The notes beneath the pieces were generated by a model, which did not search any database, was not told the origin of the DNA, and saw only the letters and a list, made by a program, of their open reading frames with translations. Shown piece by piece: positions 35,177-44,311 of a DNA stretch of 64,000 nucleotides. The stretch comes from Amycolatopsis granulosa. Lineage in GTDB: Bacteria > Actinomycetota > Actinomycetes > Mycobacteriales > Pseudonocardiaceae. The stretch spans positions 3,038,001 to 3,102,000 of the forward strand of contig NZ_JAANOV010000001.1 of assembly GCF_011758745.1 (NCBI RefSeq). The letters are read 5' to 3'. Every line of letters begins with the position of its first letter. Within the stretch, counting starts at the first letter, position 1. The translations under genes were made by a program, and so were the position numbers.

Positions 35177-36217
35177 GGTGGCGTCCGCGAGCCCGCCGAG
35201 GACCGGGGCGGCCAGCCCGCCGATGCTGACGGTGAGACCCAGGGTGATGCCGCTCGCCGTGCCCATCCGCCGCGGCAGGTAGTCCTGGCCGAGCGTGACG
35301 TGCAGCGAGAAGGGCACGTACAGGCCGGCCGAGGTGCCCGCGACGAACAGGTACAGCAGCGGCCCTGGCACGAAGACGACCCCGGCGACCGAGGCGACGG
35401 TCAGCGCGTAGGACCACCGCACCACGGCGATGCGGCCGAACCGCGACGCCAGCCACCCGCCCGCGACGGTACCGGCCGCGCCGCCGACGTAGAGCACGAA
35501 CAACGCGATCGTGCCGGACAGCTCGCCGCCGCCCGTCCGCTGCCGCGCGTACAGGCCGATGAACGCGCTCAACCCGACGAAGACGATCGAGCGGCACACG
35601 ATCGCACCGGACAGCTTCGCGAACGAGGCCCAGTCGTCGCGGCCGGCTGCTTCCCGGGCCGTGGCACCGCCGGTGACCCGCGCACGCCGCAACGCCATCG
35701 CGCACAAGACGGCCCCGGCGAGGGCGGGCAGGACCAGCAGGGGTGACCGCGCGAGCCCGCCGGTGCCGACGACGACCGCCACGAGCAGGGGCGCGGTGGC
35801 GAACCCGACGTTGCCGCCGAGGGAGAACCAGCCCATGGCGGTGTGGCTCCCGCCGCTCACCAGCCGGGCCGCGCGGGCGGCTTCCGGGTGGTAGGCGGCG
35901 ACGCCGATGCCGGACACGGCGACGGCCACCAGGGTGAGCGGGTAGGAGCGCCCGATCCCGGCGCACGCGACGCCGAGCCCGCCGACCACGACGCTGACCG
36001 GGAGCAGCCACGGCACCGGCCGCCGGTCCGCGAGCGCGCCGAACAACGGCTGCACGACCGACGACAGCAGCGACGCGGCCAGGACGACGCCGGAGACGGC
36101 GGCGTAGGTGTAGGCCCGCTCGGCGACGAGGAACGGCACCAGCGAGGCCACGGCGCCCTGGTAGACGTCCACGCACGCGTGGGCCAGGGACAGGAGGGTG
36201 ATCGGCCGGGTTCGCAC
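35093..36217 (-). CDS. MFS transporter, fosmidomycin-resistance (Fsr)-like
   Basis: 374 residues with about 12 transmembrane helices. LSLAHACVDVYQGAVASLVPF at the start and GVAAYHPEAARAARLVSGG in the middle are typical of the Fsr branch of exporters. The GTG at 36217 is chosen as the first sensible start. It is divergent from an AraC-family gene 55 bases away, which may control it. The substrate is unknown; fosmidomycin resistance is only the family name. Confidence 0.85.
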   Translation of the reverse strand: MRTRPITLLSLAHACVDVYQGAVASLVPFLVAERAYTYAAVSGVVLAASLLSSVVQPLFGALADRRPVPWLLPVSVVVGGLGVACAGIGRSYPLTLVAVAVSGIGVAAYHPEAARAARLVSGGSHTAMGWFSLGGNVGFATAPLLVAVVVGTGGLARSPLLVLPALAGAVLCAMALRRARVTGGATAREAAGRDDWASFAKLSGAIVCRSIVFVGLSAFIGLYARQRTGGGELSGTIALFVLYVGGAAGTVAGGWLASRFGRIAVVRWSYALTVASVAGVVFVPGPLLYLFVAGTSAGLYVPFSLHVTLGQDYLPRRMGTASGITLGLTVSIGGLAAPVLGGLADATSLHTALLPLIALPAIGWLLLSTLDEPG

Positions 36218-36257
36218 CGGTTCATGGTCGCCGCGGCGAGCTCTGGCGCGCTTCCGA

Positions 36258-36263
36258 TAATCT
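36258..36263 (+). promoter_or_regulatory. -10 element (TAATCT) for the AraC-family gene
   Basis: TAATCT ends five bases before a GTG (36269) and eight before the ATG at 36272. Either could be used without a leader. Confidence 0.45.
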
Positions 36264-36271
36264 GCCAAGTG

Positions 36272-37021
36272 ATGACGCGAATCCGCCACATGTCGCAGGC
36301 CCCCACCCGGACCCAGGTCCTGGCCCCGGGCGAACGCATCGACGCGCACCGCCACGACGACCACCAGATCGTCTACGCCGGCTCGGGTGTCCTCGCCGTC
36401 ACCACCGGCACCGGGACGTGGTTCGCGCCCGGCACCCGCGCGATCTGGATCCCCGCCGGGTGCGTGCACGCCCACCTCGCCCACGGCCGCACCGACCTGC
36501 ACCTGCTCGGCCTGCCCGCGGAGGCGAACCCGCTCGGCCTCGACCGGCCTGCCGTGCTCGCCGTCAGCCCGCTGCTGCGGGAACTGGTCCTGGCCGGCAC
36601 GCGTACCCCCGACGACGGCTCGCCCGAACGGCGGCGGCTGCTCGCGGTGCTGTTCGACCAGCTGCGGGCCGCACCCCAGGAACCCGCCGGGCTACCCACG
36701 CCGGCCGACCCCCGCCTGCGCGCGGTGTGCGACCTGCTGCACCGCGACTGCGCCGACCCGCGCACCCTGGCCGAGCTGGGCGCCGCCGTCGGCGCGAGCG
36801 AACGCACCCTGAGCCGCCTCTTCACGCACGACCTCGGCATGTCCTTCACCCGGTGGCGCACGCAACTGCGGCTGTACCACGCACTGCGGCTCCTGGCCGA
36901 CGGCGTCGGCGTGACGTCGGTGGCGCACCGCTGCGGCTGGTCGTCGGCCAGCGCCTTCATCGACGTGTTCCGCCGCGCCTACGGCACCACGCCCGGCAGC
37001 CACCGGCGGGACCGGCCGTGA
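36272..37021 (+). CDS. AraC-family transcriptional regulator with cupin sensor domain
   Basis: 249 residues. The N-terminal cupin (RIDAHRHDDHQIVYAGSGVLAV, WIPAGCVHAHL) is followed by a C-terminal pair of helix-turn-helix units (LAELGAAVGASERTLSRLF; VGVTSVAHRCGWSSASAFIDVFRRAYGTTP). It resembles regulators that control an adjacent exporter. It is divergent from the MFS gene, the most likely target. The start may be ATG 36272 or GTG 36269. Confidence 0.93.
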   Translation: MTRIRHMSQAPTRTQVLAPGERIDAHRHDDHQIVYAGSGVLAVTTGTGTWFAPGTRAIWIPAGCVHAHLAHGRTDLHLLGLPAEANPLGLDRPAVLAVSPLLRELVLAGTRTPDDGSPERRRLLAVLFDQLRAAPQEPAGLPTPADPRLRAVCDLLHRDCADPRTLAELGAAVGASERTLSRLFTHDLGMSFTRWRTQLRLYHALRLLADGVGVTSVAHRCGWSSASAFIDVFRRAYGTTPGSHRRDRP

Positions 37022-37030
37022 CCGTCCACA

Positions 37031-37597
37031 TCAGACGCCCTGGTCACCGGCGTTCTGCGCCCGCACCCGTGCCGCCTCGGCCCGGATGAACTCCTCGTCG
37101 TAGCGCTGGAACACGCGCGCCGGGTTGCCTGCCACCAGGCACCGGTCCGGCACGTCCTTGGCGACCACCGACATCGGCTGCACCGTGACGAAATCGCCGA
37201 TCGTCACGCCCGGCATGACCACCACCAGGCTGCCGATGAAGCAGCCCTTACCGATCCGCACCGGTTTGCGCTCGATCAGGTCGCTGCCCGGGCGGTTGTC
37301 CAGCATCATGTTCGCCAGCCAGCTGGAATGGGTGAACACCAGCGCGCCGACCCCGATGCTGGTGTGCTCACCGATGCTCAGGCCGCCGCTGGCGTCCAGC
37401 GCCGCGCCCTCACCGATCCAGCAGTGCTCGCCGATCTCCAGCCGCTCCGGGCTGATGATCTTCGCCCGCTCCCGGATCCGGGTGGTCCCGGGCAGGCCGA
37501 ACAGCCGGGCGCGCTCGGCGTCGTTGAGGTACTGCCCGACGAGCTCGGTCAGGATCTGCGGACGCAACCGGTTGCTGCGCTCGTCGTCGAAGAACAT
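37031..37597 (-). CDS. Hexapeptide-repeat O-acyltransferase (WbbJ/LacA-like)
   Basis: 188 residues with left-handed beta-helix repeats (LEIGEHCWIGEGAALDA, LSIGEHTSIGVGALVF, VRIGKGCFIGSLVVVMPGVTIGD) and the closing VAGNPARVFQRY of sugar acetyltransferases. The active-site His is in FTHSSW. It is the last gene of a four-gene leftward set (aminotransferase, epimerase, GT4, this), overlapping the GT4 stop by one base (TGATG). Likely it acetylates the sugar built by that set. Confidence 0.88.
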   Translation of the reverse strand: MFFDDERSNRLRPQILTELVGQYLNDAERARLFGLPGTTRIRERAKIISPERLEIGEHCWIGEGAALDASGGLSIGEHTSIGVGALVFTHSSWLANMMLDNRPGSDLIERKPVRIGKGCFIGSLVVVMPGVTIGDFVTVQPMSVVAKDVPDRCLVAGNPARVFQRYDEEFIRAEAARVRAQNAGDQGV

Positions 37598-38769
37598 CAG
37601 CGGCCCACCATCTTCGCCAGCACACGCAGGTGCTCGCCCGCCACCACGTCGAGCGCGAAGTTGTTGCGCACCAACGCCTGCTGCCGGGCAGCCAGCGCCC
37701 GGCGCTTACCCGGCTCGTTCAGCAGCTCGATCACGTGCGCCGCGACAGCCGCGGCGTCATCCGGTTCGACGAGCAGGACGTTCCAGCCGTTGCGCAGTTC
37801 GAGCCCCGGGTAGTTGTCCTCGCCGACGGACGCGATGGTCGCTGTTCCGGCCGCCATCGCCTCCAGCGACGCCGTGCCGCAGCCGCCGTTGAGGTCGTGC
37901 GCCACGATGTCGGCCGCCGCCAGGTAGGAGGGCACGTCGTCCTTGGGCACCGCGCCGGTGACCAGGAACGCGTCCTCGACGCCGAGTTCCCTGGCGCGCT
38001 TGCGGAACGCGTCGTGGTAGACCCGGCCGACCACCAGCACCTTGACGTCCGGGTGCCGCTCGCGGATCGCCGGCATCGCCTCGACCAGCGGCAGCCGGTT
38101 GCGCAGCGGGATGACGTGCCCCAGCGAGACGATCAGCGGCCCGTCGATCCCGTGCTCGGCCCGGACATCCCTGCGCGGGGCGGAATCCAGGTGGTCGGTG
38201 TCGACCGCGATCGGGAAGAACTCCGCATCGGTGACGCCGTACCGTTGCGCGCAGTAGTCCAGCCCGAGCTTGTCCAGGATGACGAACCGCGGCGCGATCG
38301 AGTTCAGGACCGGCCGCACCAGGACCGCGTCCAGCAACCGGAACAGCCGGTCGTAGCGGCGCCGCTCGCTGACCAGCAGCGTGTGGATGGTCAGCAGCGA
38401 CGGCAGGCCATGCTTGCGCGCGTACCGGCCGGCGAGCCAGGTGAGGTCGAAGAACTGGCCGTGCAGGTGCAGCGCGTCCGGGCGGAACTCGTCCAGCAGC
38501 CGGCGCAACCGGCGGCGGCTGTCCCGGCGCGGGGCGACGAAGCTGAGGTCGAAGTCGATCGACAGGCCGGTCTGCGGCATCTGCACCGCCGGCAGCCGCA
38601 CCACGCGATAACCGTCGCGCTCCTCGGTCTCCGGCGCGTCGCCGTAGGCCGCGGTGATCGCGAGGACCTCGTGGCCCTCGGCCGCGTACCGCTGGGCCAG
38701 CGACGCGGCCATGTGCGCGCTGCCGCCCACCCGGGGCGGGAAGAAGTTGTTGACGACGGCGATCCGCAT
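37597..38769 (-). CDS. Glycosyltransferase family 4
   Basis: About 390 residues with two Rossmann-like domains: the start RIAVVNNFFPPRVGGSAHM is typical of GT4 acceptor domains, and DIVAHDLNGGCGTASLEAMAAG is the E-x7-E donor site near the C-terminus. It would add a sugar from a nucleotide donor at the inner membrane face. A longer form from the GTG at 38808, which overlaps the epimerase stop (GTGA), is possible; the ATG at 38769 starts exactly at the first beta-strand but has a poor ribosome binding site. Linkage unknown. Confidence 0.88.
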   Translation of the reverse strand: MRIAVVNNFFPPRVGGSAHMAASLAQRYAAEGHEVLAITAAYGDAPETEERDGYRVVRLPAVQMPQTGLSIDFDLSFVAPRRDSRRRLRRLLDEFRPDALHLHGQFFDLTWLAGRYARKHGLPSLLTIHTLLVSERRRYDRLFRLLDAVLVRPVLNSIAPRFVILDKLGLDYCAQRYGVTDAEFFPIAVDTDHLDSAPRRDVRAEHGIDGPLIVSLGHVIPLRNRLPLVEAMPAIRERHPDVKVLVVGRVYHDAFRKRARELGVEDAFLVTGAVPKDDVPSYLAAADIVAHDLNGGCGTASLEAMAAGTATIASVGEDNYPGLELRNGWNVLLVEPDDAAAVAAHVIELLNEPGKRRALAARQQALVRNNFALDVVAGEHLRVLAKMVGR

Positions 38770-38804
38770 CGGCCGCTGTGCGCCCGGCCCGGCCGCGGGC
38801 GCCC

Positions 38805-39725
38805 TCACCGGTAGCTCGCCACGAGGTCACGCATGCCCTGCTCCACGGGGATCTCCGGCACCCAGCCGAGCACCTCGCGGGCCCGCGTGATGTCCGCGGC
38901 ACGGCGCGAAACCAGCACGTCCCGCGGGTTGAACTCGGGCTCCACGTCCACCCCGACCGCGTCGATGAGGATCTTCGCCAGGGTCGCGATCGAGGTGTCC
39001 ACGCCGGTGCCGATGTTGATCGGCAGGTTCGCCGTCGCCGACTCGCACGCCAGCACCACGGCGCGCGCGAGGTCGGCCACGTGCACGAAATCCATCGACT
39101 GCTCGCCGCGGCCGTCGATCACCGGCGGTTTGCCCGCCCGCAGGCGCTGGATGAAGTGGTTGATGACCGACGTGTAGTACGCCTCGATCCGCTGGCCCGG
39201 CCCGTACACGTTGAAGAACCGCAACGCGATCCAGGACAGCCCCTTCTGCCGCTGGTAGAACCGCAGCAGATCCTCGCCCGCGCGCTTGCTGATGCAGTAC
39301 GGCGTGAGCGGGTCCAGCCGGTCGTCCTCGTGCATCGGCAGCCTGTCCGGCTCGCCGTACACCGATGCCGACGACGCGAAGACCAGCCGCCGCACGCCCT
39401 CGTCCGCGGCGGCGGCGAACACGTTGTGGTTGCCGGTCATGTTGATGTCGATCGACTCGTGCGGGTCGGCGATCGACTTGTTGATCGACACCGTGGCGAA
39501 GTGGATCACGTGCGTGCAGCCGCGCATCGCCTCGCGCACGGCGCCGCCGTAGCGGACGTCCGCCTCGACCAGCTCGACGTCACCGCCCGCGACGAACCCG
39601 GCGACCCGGTCGCGGTCACCGCGGGTCATGTTGTCCAGGATCCGCACCGCGTAGCCCCGCTCGGTGAGCAGCGGGATGGTGTGCCCGGCGATGAACCCGG
39701 CACCGCCGGTGAGCAGAACTCGCAC
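38805..39725 (-). CDS. NAD-dependent sugar epimerase/dehydratase (extended SDR)
   Basis: 306 residues. The N-terminal VLLTGGAGFIAGH binds NAD, SSASVYGEP holds the Ser/Thr site, and Y-x-x-x-K is in PYCISKRAGE. ALRFFNVYGPGQ and a C-terminal EVLGWVPEIPVEQGM are typical of UDP-glucose 4-epimerase-like enzymes. The GTG start at 39725 shares one base with the aminotransferase stop and has a strong AGGAGAG ribosome binding site. Product sugar not assignable. Confidence 0.93.
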   Translation of the reverse strand: MRVLLTGGAGFIAGHTIPLLTERGYAVRILDNMTRGDRDRVAGFVAGGDVELVEADVRYGGAVREAMRGCTHVIHFATVSINKSIADPHESIDINMTGNHNVFAAAADEGVRRLVFASSASVYGEPDRLPMHEDDRLDPLTPYCISKRAGEDLLRFYQRQKGLSWIALRFFNVYGPGQRIEAYYTSVINHFIQRLRAGKPPVIDGRGEQSMDFVHVADLARAVVLACESATANLPINIGTGVDTSIATLAKILIDAVGVDVEPEFNPRDVLVSRRAADITRAREVLGWVPEIPVEQGMRDLVASYR

Positions 39726-40840
39726 TACAGCTCTCCTACGACTTCTCGGACGGATTCGACGACGCGCTCGACCTGCTCGTCGGTCAGGTCGGCGTGCATG
39801 GGCAGGGCCAGGTGCCGCCGGAACAGCTCCGCCGACACCGGCCGCGGCTCCTGCGGCCCGTACACCGGCTGGAGATGCGAGGCGTAGGTGCCGAACGTGC
39901 ACTGGATCCCGCGCGCCCGCAGCTTCGCGATGGCCTCGTCGCGGCCCGACCCGAGCAGCAGCAGGTACGCCTGCCACGGGTGCTCGCGGTCGGGCAGCTC
40001 CGCCGGGACCGACACGCCGGGCAGGCCGGCGAACGCGTCGGAGTACCGCTTGGCGACCGCGCGGCGGGCCGCGAGCAGCCGCGGCAGCCGGTCCAGCTGG
40101 ACGCGCAGGATCGCGGCCTGCACGTCGGAGAGCCGGAAGTTCCAGCCCAGCTCGTCGAACTCCGGGATCGTGAGCTCACCCTCGCGCGACAGGGCCGGCG
40201 CGATGCCGTAGGTGTGCAGCTTGCGGGCGTGCTCGATCAGGTCGGCGCGGTCCGAGACGAGCGCCCCGCCCTCGCCCGCGGTGATGCCCTTGCGGCCGTG
40301 GAAGGAGAACGCGGCCAGATCGGCGAGGCTGCCCGCCGGGCGGCCGCGGTAGGTCGCCCCGGCCGAGCAGGCGGCGTCCTCGAACAGCCACAGGCCGTGC
40401 CGGTCGGCGATCGCGCGGTAGGCGTCGAAGTCGCCGGGCTGCCCGGCCACGTCGACCGCCAGTATCCCGACGGTGCGGGGCGTGACCAGCGCTTCGACGG
40501 ACGCGGGGTCGGCCGCGAACGAGTCGGGACGGACGTCGGCGAACACCGGCGTCGCCCCGGCCTGCCGCACCGCGTGCCCGGTGGCGGGGAAGGTGTAGTC
40601 CCCGACGATCACCTCGTCGCCCGGCCGCACCCCGAGCACCCGCAGCCCGAGGAACAGGGCGGCACCGCAGCTGCTGGTCGCGAGGGCGTGCGCGGTGCCG
40701 GTGGCGGCGGCGAAGCGCTGCTCGAACCGGCGGCAGGCCGGGCCGGCACCCGCGAGCCAGCCCGACGCGAACACCTCGGCCACGGCGGCGAGCTCTTCCT
40801 CGCCGACGGTCGGACGGCCGAGCGGGACGGGTTCGGGCAT
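39725..40840 (-). CDS. DegT/DnrJ/EryC1 aminotransferase (second)
   Basis: 371 residues; PLP lysine K184 in FHGRKGITAGEGG, ED at 154-155 (FEDAACSAGA), and GWNFRLSDVQAAIL near the C-terminal half. It is the first gene of the leftward set with an epimerase, GT4 and acyltransferase, so it makes an amino sugar for that surface glycan. It differs clearly from the aminotransferase at 33039, so the two loci probably serve different sugars. Confidence 0.93.
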   Translation of the reverse strand: MPEPVPLGRPTVGEEELAAVAEVFASGWLAGAGPACRRFEQRFAAATGTAHALATSSCGAALFLGLRVLGVRPGDEVIVGDYTFPATGHAVRQAGATPVFADVRPDSFAADPASVEALVTPRTVGILAVDVAGQPGDFDAYRAIADRHGLWLFEDAACSAGATYRGRPAGSLADLAAFSFHGRKGITAGEGGALVSDRADLIEHARKLHTYGIAPALSREGELTIPEFDELGWNFRLSDVQAAILRVQLDRLPRLLAARRAVAKRYSDAFAGLPGVSVPAELPDREHPWQAYLLLLGSGRDEAIAKLRARGIQCTFGTYASHLQPVYGPQEPRPVSAELFRRHLALPMHADLTDEQVERVVESVREVVGEL

Positions 40841-40918
40841 GAAACTCCTTCAGGTCGCGCCGCAGTCTAAGCAGGAGCCCCGTGACCCGAACGGGCGACG
40901 ACCCGGGTTACCGGTGTA

Positions 40919-40924
40919 TACGCT
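40919..40924 (+). promoter_or_regulatory. -10 element (TACGCT) for lhgO
   Basis: TACGCT ends six bases before GTG 40931 (and nine before GTG 40934), giving a leaderless start. Confidence 0.5.
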
Positions 40925-40930
40925 GTCCGC

Positions 40931-42115
40931 GTGGTGAACCGGGTTGTCGTCATCGGCGGCGGAATCATCGGCCTCGCGACCGCGTGGGAGCTGACCCGGC
41001 GCGGGTCGGCGGTGACCGTGCTGGAGAAGGAGGACCGCTGGGCCGCGCACCAGACCGGCCACAACTCCAACGTCGTGCACGCCGGCCTGTACTACAAGCC
41101 CGGCTCGGCCAAGGCGCGGATGTCCGTGGCGGGCAACCGGTCCATTGTGGAGTTCGCCCGCGAGCACGGGGTGCCGGTCGAGGTGTGCGGCAAGCTGGTG
41201 GTCGCCACCAGCGAGGCCGAACTGCCCGCGCTCGGGGTGCTGGCCGAGCGGGCCGAGGCCAACGGCGTGCCGGCGAAGCTGGTCAGCGCCGCCGAGGCCC
41301 GCGACTACGAGCCCGAGGTAGCGTGCGTGCGGGCGCTGCGGGTCGAATCCACCGGGATCATCGACTTCCCCCGGGTGTGCACGGCGCTGGTCCGCCTGCT
41401 CACCGAGCACGGCGCCGACCTGCGGCTGGGCACCGCCGCGCTGGGCATCCGGCCGGGCCCGACGGGCGGTGTGGAGGTCGCGACCGGTGACGCGGTGTTG
41501 CGCGCCGACGCGCTGGTCAACTGCGCCGGCCTCCAGGCCGACCGGGTCGCGGAACTCGCCGGGCTGCGGCCGAGCGCGCGGATCGTGCCGTTCCGCGGCG
41601 AGTACTACGAGCTGCGGCCCGAGCGGCGGCACCTGGTGCGCGGTCTCATCTACCCGGTGCCCGACCCGGCGCTGCCGTTCCTCGGCGTGCACCTGACCCG
41701 CATGCTCGACGGCAGCGTGCACGCCGGGCCGAACGCGGTGCTGGCGCTGCGGCGGGAGGGCTACCGCTGGCGGGACGTGTCACCGGCGGACCTCCTCGAC
41801 GTCGCCCGGTTCCCCGGCTCGTGGCGGCTGGCGCGGAAGTGGGCCTACCCGACCGGGCTGGACGAGGTTCGGCGGTCGCTGTCGAAGCGCCGGTTCGCGG
41901 CCGGCCTGGCGCGGCTGGTGCCCGCGGTCGGCCCGGACGACATCGTGCGGCACGGCTCCGGGGTGCGCGCCCAGGCGCTGCGCCCGGACGGTTCGCTGGT
42001 CGACGACTTCCTCATCGAAACCGCGCCGCACCAGGTGCACGTCCTCAACGCCCCCTCCCCCGGCGCCACGTGCGCCCTGGAGATCGCGAAGTACGTGGCC
42101 GACCAGGTCGATTGA
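40931..42115 (+). CDS. lhgO: L-2-hydroxyglutarate oxidase/dehydrogenase
   Basis: 394-residue FAD protein of the DAO family that oxidises L-2-hydroxyglutarate to 2-oxoglutarate, a metabolite-repair step. The FAD-binding start VVVIGGGIIGLATAWEL is followed by TGHNSNVVHAGLYY, the diagnostic LhgO motif, and VRAQALRPDGSLVDDF and NAPSPGATCALEIA near the end. It uses GTG 40931 or 40934. It is divergent from the aminotransferase operon and unrelated to it in function. Confidence 0.94.
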   Translation: MVNRVVVIGGGIIGLATAWELTRRGSAVTVLEKEDRWAAHQTGHNSNVVHAGLYYKPGSAKARMSVAGNRSIVEFAREHGVPVEVCGKLVVATSEAELPALGVLAERAEANGVPAKLVSAAEARDYEPEVACVRALRVESTGIIDFPRVCTALVRLLTEHGADLRLGTAALGIRPGPTGGVEVATGDAVLRADALVNCAGLQADRVAELAGLRPSARIVPFRGEYYELRPERRHLVRGLIYPVPDPALPFLGVHLTRMLDGSVHAGPNAVLALRREGYRWRDVSPADLLDVARFPGSWRLARKWAYPTGLDEVRRSLSKRRFAAGLARLVPAVGPDDIVRHGSGVRAQALRPDGSLVDDFLIETAPHQVHVLNAPSPGATCALEIAKYVADQVD

Positions 42116-42187
42116 CCCGCCGCCCCCACCCCCAGCAGCCAGCCAACCGCCACGAGCGGCCGACACGACGCGCCTGACGGGACGGGG

Positions 42188-42712
42188 TCAGCGTTGCGGC
42201 AGGTGCCCGGCCACGACGGGCGCGGCGCGTTCGGCCACCACGCACGACTTGCTCTCGTCCAGCAGGTTCTGGCCGGTGACCACGACGAACTCCTGCTCGC
42301 CGAGCTTGACGGCCAGGTTGCACAGCCAGTCACCCATCACCGAGGAGTAGCGCTGCCACGTGATGCCGCCCAGGTGCTCCTCCCCGGCCGGCTGCGTGGC
42401 GAAGTACTCCTCCATCGTCTGGCCGGTGCCGTAGTACGCCTGCAGCGAGTCGTCCAGACTGGCGTCCGGATCGAGCGGCCGCCAGTCGCAGCCCGCCGGC
42501 ACCCGCTGCTTCGGGTTGGCCGGGATCGGGGTGCCCGCGCCCAGGCCCAGCGAGGCGGCCTCGTCGATGGTGAGCAGCGTGCACGGATCGGTCGAGGCCG
42601 CCGGCGTCACCGTCACCCGGCCGGGGGCCGGCTGCGGGGTTCCGCCGACCGTGGCGGTGCACGCGCTGACCAGCGCGGCCGTGGCCACCGCGACGGGGAT
42701 CCACCACCTCAC
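42188..42712 (-). CDS. DUF3558-type secreted lipoprotein
   Basis: 174 residues. The signal peptide ends in a lipobox (ALVSAC, Cys ~18), so the mature protein is lipid-anchored outside. The mature part starts with a Pro/Thr-rich linker, then DPCTLLTIDEAASLG and CDWRPL, typical of the DUF3558 family common in Pseudonocardiaceae. Function unknown. The GTG at 42712 has a GGAGG ribosome binding site; an ATG-like upstream extension would place the signal peptide wrongly. Confidence 0.88.
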   Translation of the reverse strand: MRWWIPVAVATAALVSACTATVGGTPQPAPGRVTVTPAASTDPCTLLTIDEAASLGLGAGTPIPANPKQRVPAGCDWRPLDPDASLDDSLQAYYGTGQTMEEYFATQPAGEEHLGGITWQRYSSVMGDWLCNLAVKLGEQEFVVVTGQNLLDESKSCVVAERAAPVVAGHLPQR

Positions 42713-42848
42713 TGAAAGCCTCCCGTGCGGTTCCACCCGCGCGGTGACGCGCGGCGTGCTCGGTTGTCGCACGCCGAACCTAGCCTGGCGCCCGCGGGCG
42801 CGGAGAGGCCGCCGACCGGGTAGGGCGAAAGTCGCTGGTCGGGCTCGT

Positions 42849-42854
42849 TACGCT
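42849..42854 (+). promoter_or_regulatory. -10 element (TACGCT) for serS
   Basis: TACGCT would start transcription near 42861, leaving a leader of about 30 bases before the serS ATG. The leader carries a ribosome binding site (CTGGAG). No T-box-like structure fits in so short a leader. Confidence 0.5.
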
Positions 42855-42890
42855 GGAGCGCATCCCTACCGGCTCGCACCTGGAGTACCG

Positions 42891-44180
42891 ATGCACGACC
42901 CCCGCCAGCTGCTCGACCCCGAGGTGGACGCGGCCGCCAAGCTGCGCCGCCGCGGGTATGTGCTCGACACCGACCACCTGAGCAAACTGGTGAGCAGGCG
43001 GTCCTCCGTGATCAGCGAGGGCGACCAGGCGCGCGCGGAGTCGAAGAAGGCCGCGGCCGAGGTCGGCGCCGCCGCGAAGCGCGGTGCGGATGTCACCGAG
43101 CTGCGTGAGCGCGCCCGCGAGCTGAAGAACCGGATCACCCGGCTCGAGGAGGAGCAGCGCGAGGTCGAGGCCGAGCTGCACGAGTTCCTGCTCGGTATCC
43201 CGAACCTCCCGCTCGACGAGATCCCGGACGGCGCGACCGAGGAGTTCGCCGAGGAGGTCCGCCGCGTCGGCACCCCGCCGGAGTTCGGCTTCGAGCCGCT
43301 GGACCACGTCGACCTCGGCGAGCGTGCCGGCATCCTCGACCTCACGCGGGCGACCAAGCTGTCCGGTCCGCGGTTCGCGGTGTTCAAGGGCGCCGGATCG
43401 CGCCTGCAACGCGCGCTGGCGCAGTTCTTCCTCGACATCCACACCGGCGAGCACGGCTACACCGAGTTCAGCCTGCCCGCGCTGGTCACCCGGCAGACCA
43501 TGACCGGCACCGGTCAGCTGCCGAAGTTCGAGGAGGACCTGTTCCGCACCGGCGTGGCCGACCGGGAACTGTTCCTCATCCCGACCGCCGAGGTACCGCT
43601 GGTCAACCTGCACGCCGGGGAGATCCTGCCGCTGGAGGAGCTGCCGCTGCGGTACACCGCGCACACCCCGTGCTTCCGCTCCGAGGCCGGCTCGTACGGC
43701 AAGGACACCCGGGGCCTGATCCGGCAGCACGAGTTCTCCAAGGTCGAGCTGGTGCAGTTCGTCGAGGAGGAACGTTCGCGCGCGGCGCTGGACGAGATCC
43801 TGTCGCACGCCGAGGCGCCGCTGCAGCGGCTCGGGCTGCCGTACCGGGTCATCAAGCTCGCGGCGGGCGACACCGGTTTCTCCGCGCAGATCACGTTCGA
43901 CGTCGAGGTGTGGCTGCCGAGCCAGGGCACCTACCGGGAGATCTCCAGCGCGTCGGACACCGGCACCTTCCAGGCGCGCCGGGCCGGGATCCGCGGCAAG
44001 GGCAAGGACGGCAAGCGTGCGCAGATCGCCACGCTGAACGCATCCGGCCTGCCGATCGGCCGCACCCTGGTGGCCGTGCTGGAGAACAACCAGCAGGCCG
44101 ACGGGTCGATCCGGATCCCGGAGGCGCTGGTGCCCTACACCCGCTTCGAGGTCATCAACCCGGACGGCACCACCGCCTGA
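42891..44180 (+). CDS. serS: Seryl-tRNA synthetase, atypical lineage
   Basis: 429 residues; charges tRNA-Ser with serine. An N-terminal coiled-coil arm (about 30-105) precedes the class II core: TAEVPLVNLHAGEIL, motif 2 in CFRSEAGSYGKDTRGLIRQHEF, and motif 3 in NASGLPIGRTLVAVLENNQ. All catalytic parts are present. It differs from the usual actinobacterial enzyme: the N-terminus lacks the MIDLKLLR start, and the loop normally reading SNCTDFQARR is SDTGTFQARR. The gene sits where serS is found in M. tuberculosis (near the Rv3835/Rv3836 and pheA genes). It could be a replacement or a second, resistant copy. Confidence 0.93.
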   Translation: MHDPRQLLDPEVDAAAKLRRRGYVLDTDHLSKLVSRRSSVISEGDQARAESKKAAAEVGAAAKRGADVTELRERARELKNRITRLEEEQREVEAELHEFLLGIPNLPLDEIPDGATEEFAEEVRRVGTPPEFGFEPLDHVDLGERAGILDLTRATKLSGPRFAVFKGAGSRLQRALAQFFLDIHTGEHGYTEFSLPALVTRQTMTGTGQLPKFEEDLFRTGVADRELFLIPTAEVPLVNLHAGEILPLEELPLRYTAHTPCFRSEAGSYGKDTRGLIRQHEFSKVELVQFVEEERSRAALDEILSHAEAPLQRLGLPYRVIKLAAGDTGFSAQITFDVEVWLPSQGTYREISSASDTGTFQARRAGIRGKGKDGKRAQIATLNASGLPIGRTLVAVLENNQQADGSIRIPEALVPYTRFEVINPDGTTA

Positions 44181-44311
44181 ACCGGGCCGGCCGTCCACGT
44201 TGGACAACTTCGCGGCCCCTCACGTGAGTGACGCCCGATGGTGTCAGTTTCGCGCCCCCGTAAGACCGTCTACACCCATGGCGGCTCTAAAAAACGCGGA
44301 AGGAGCGAGCC

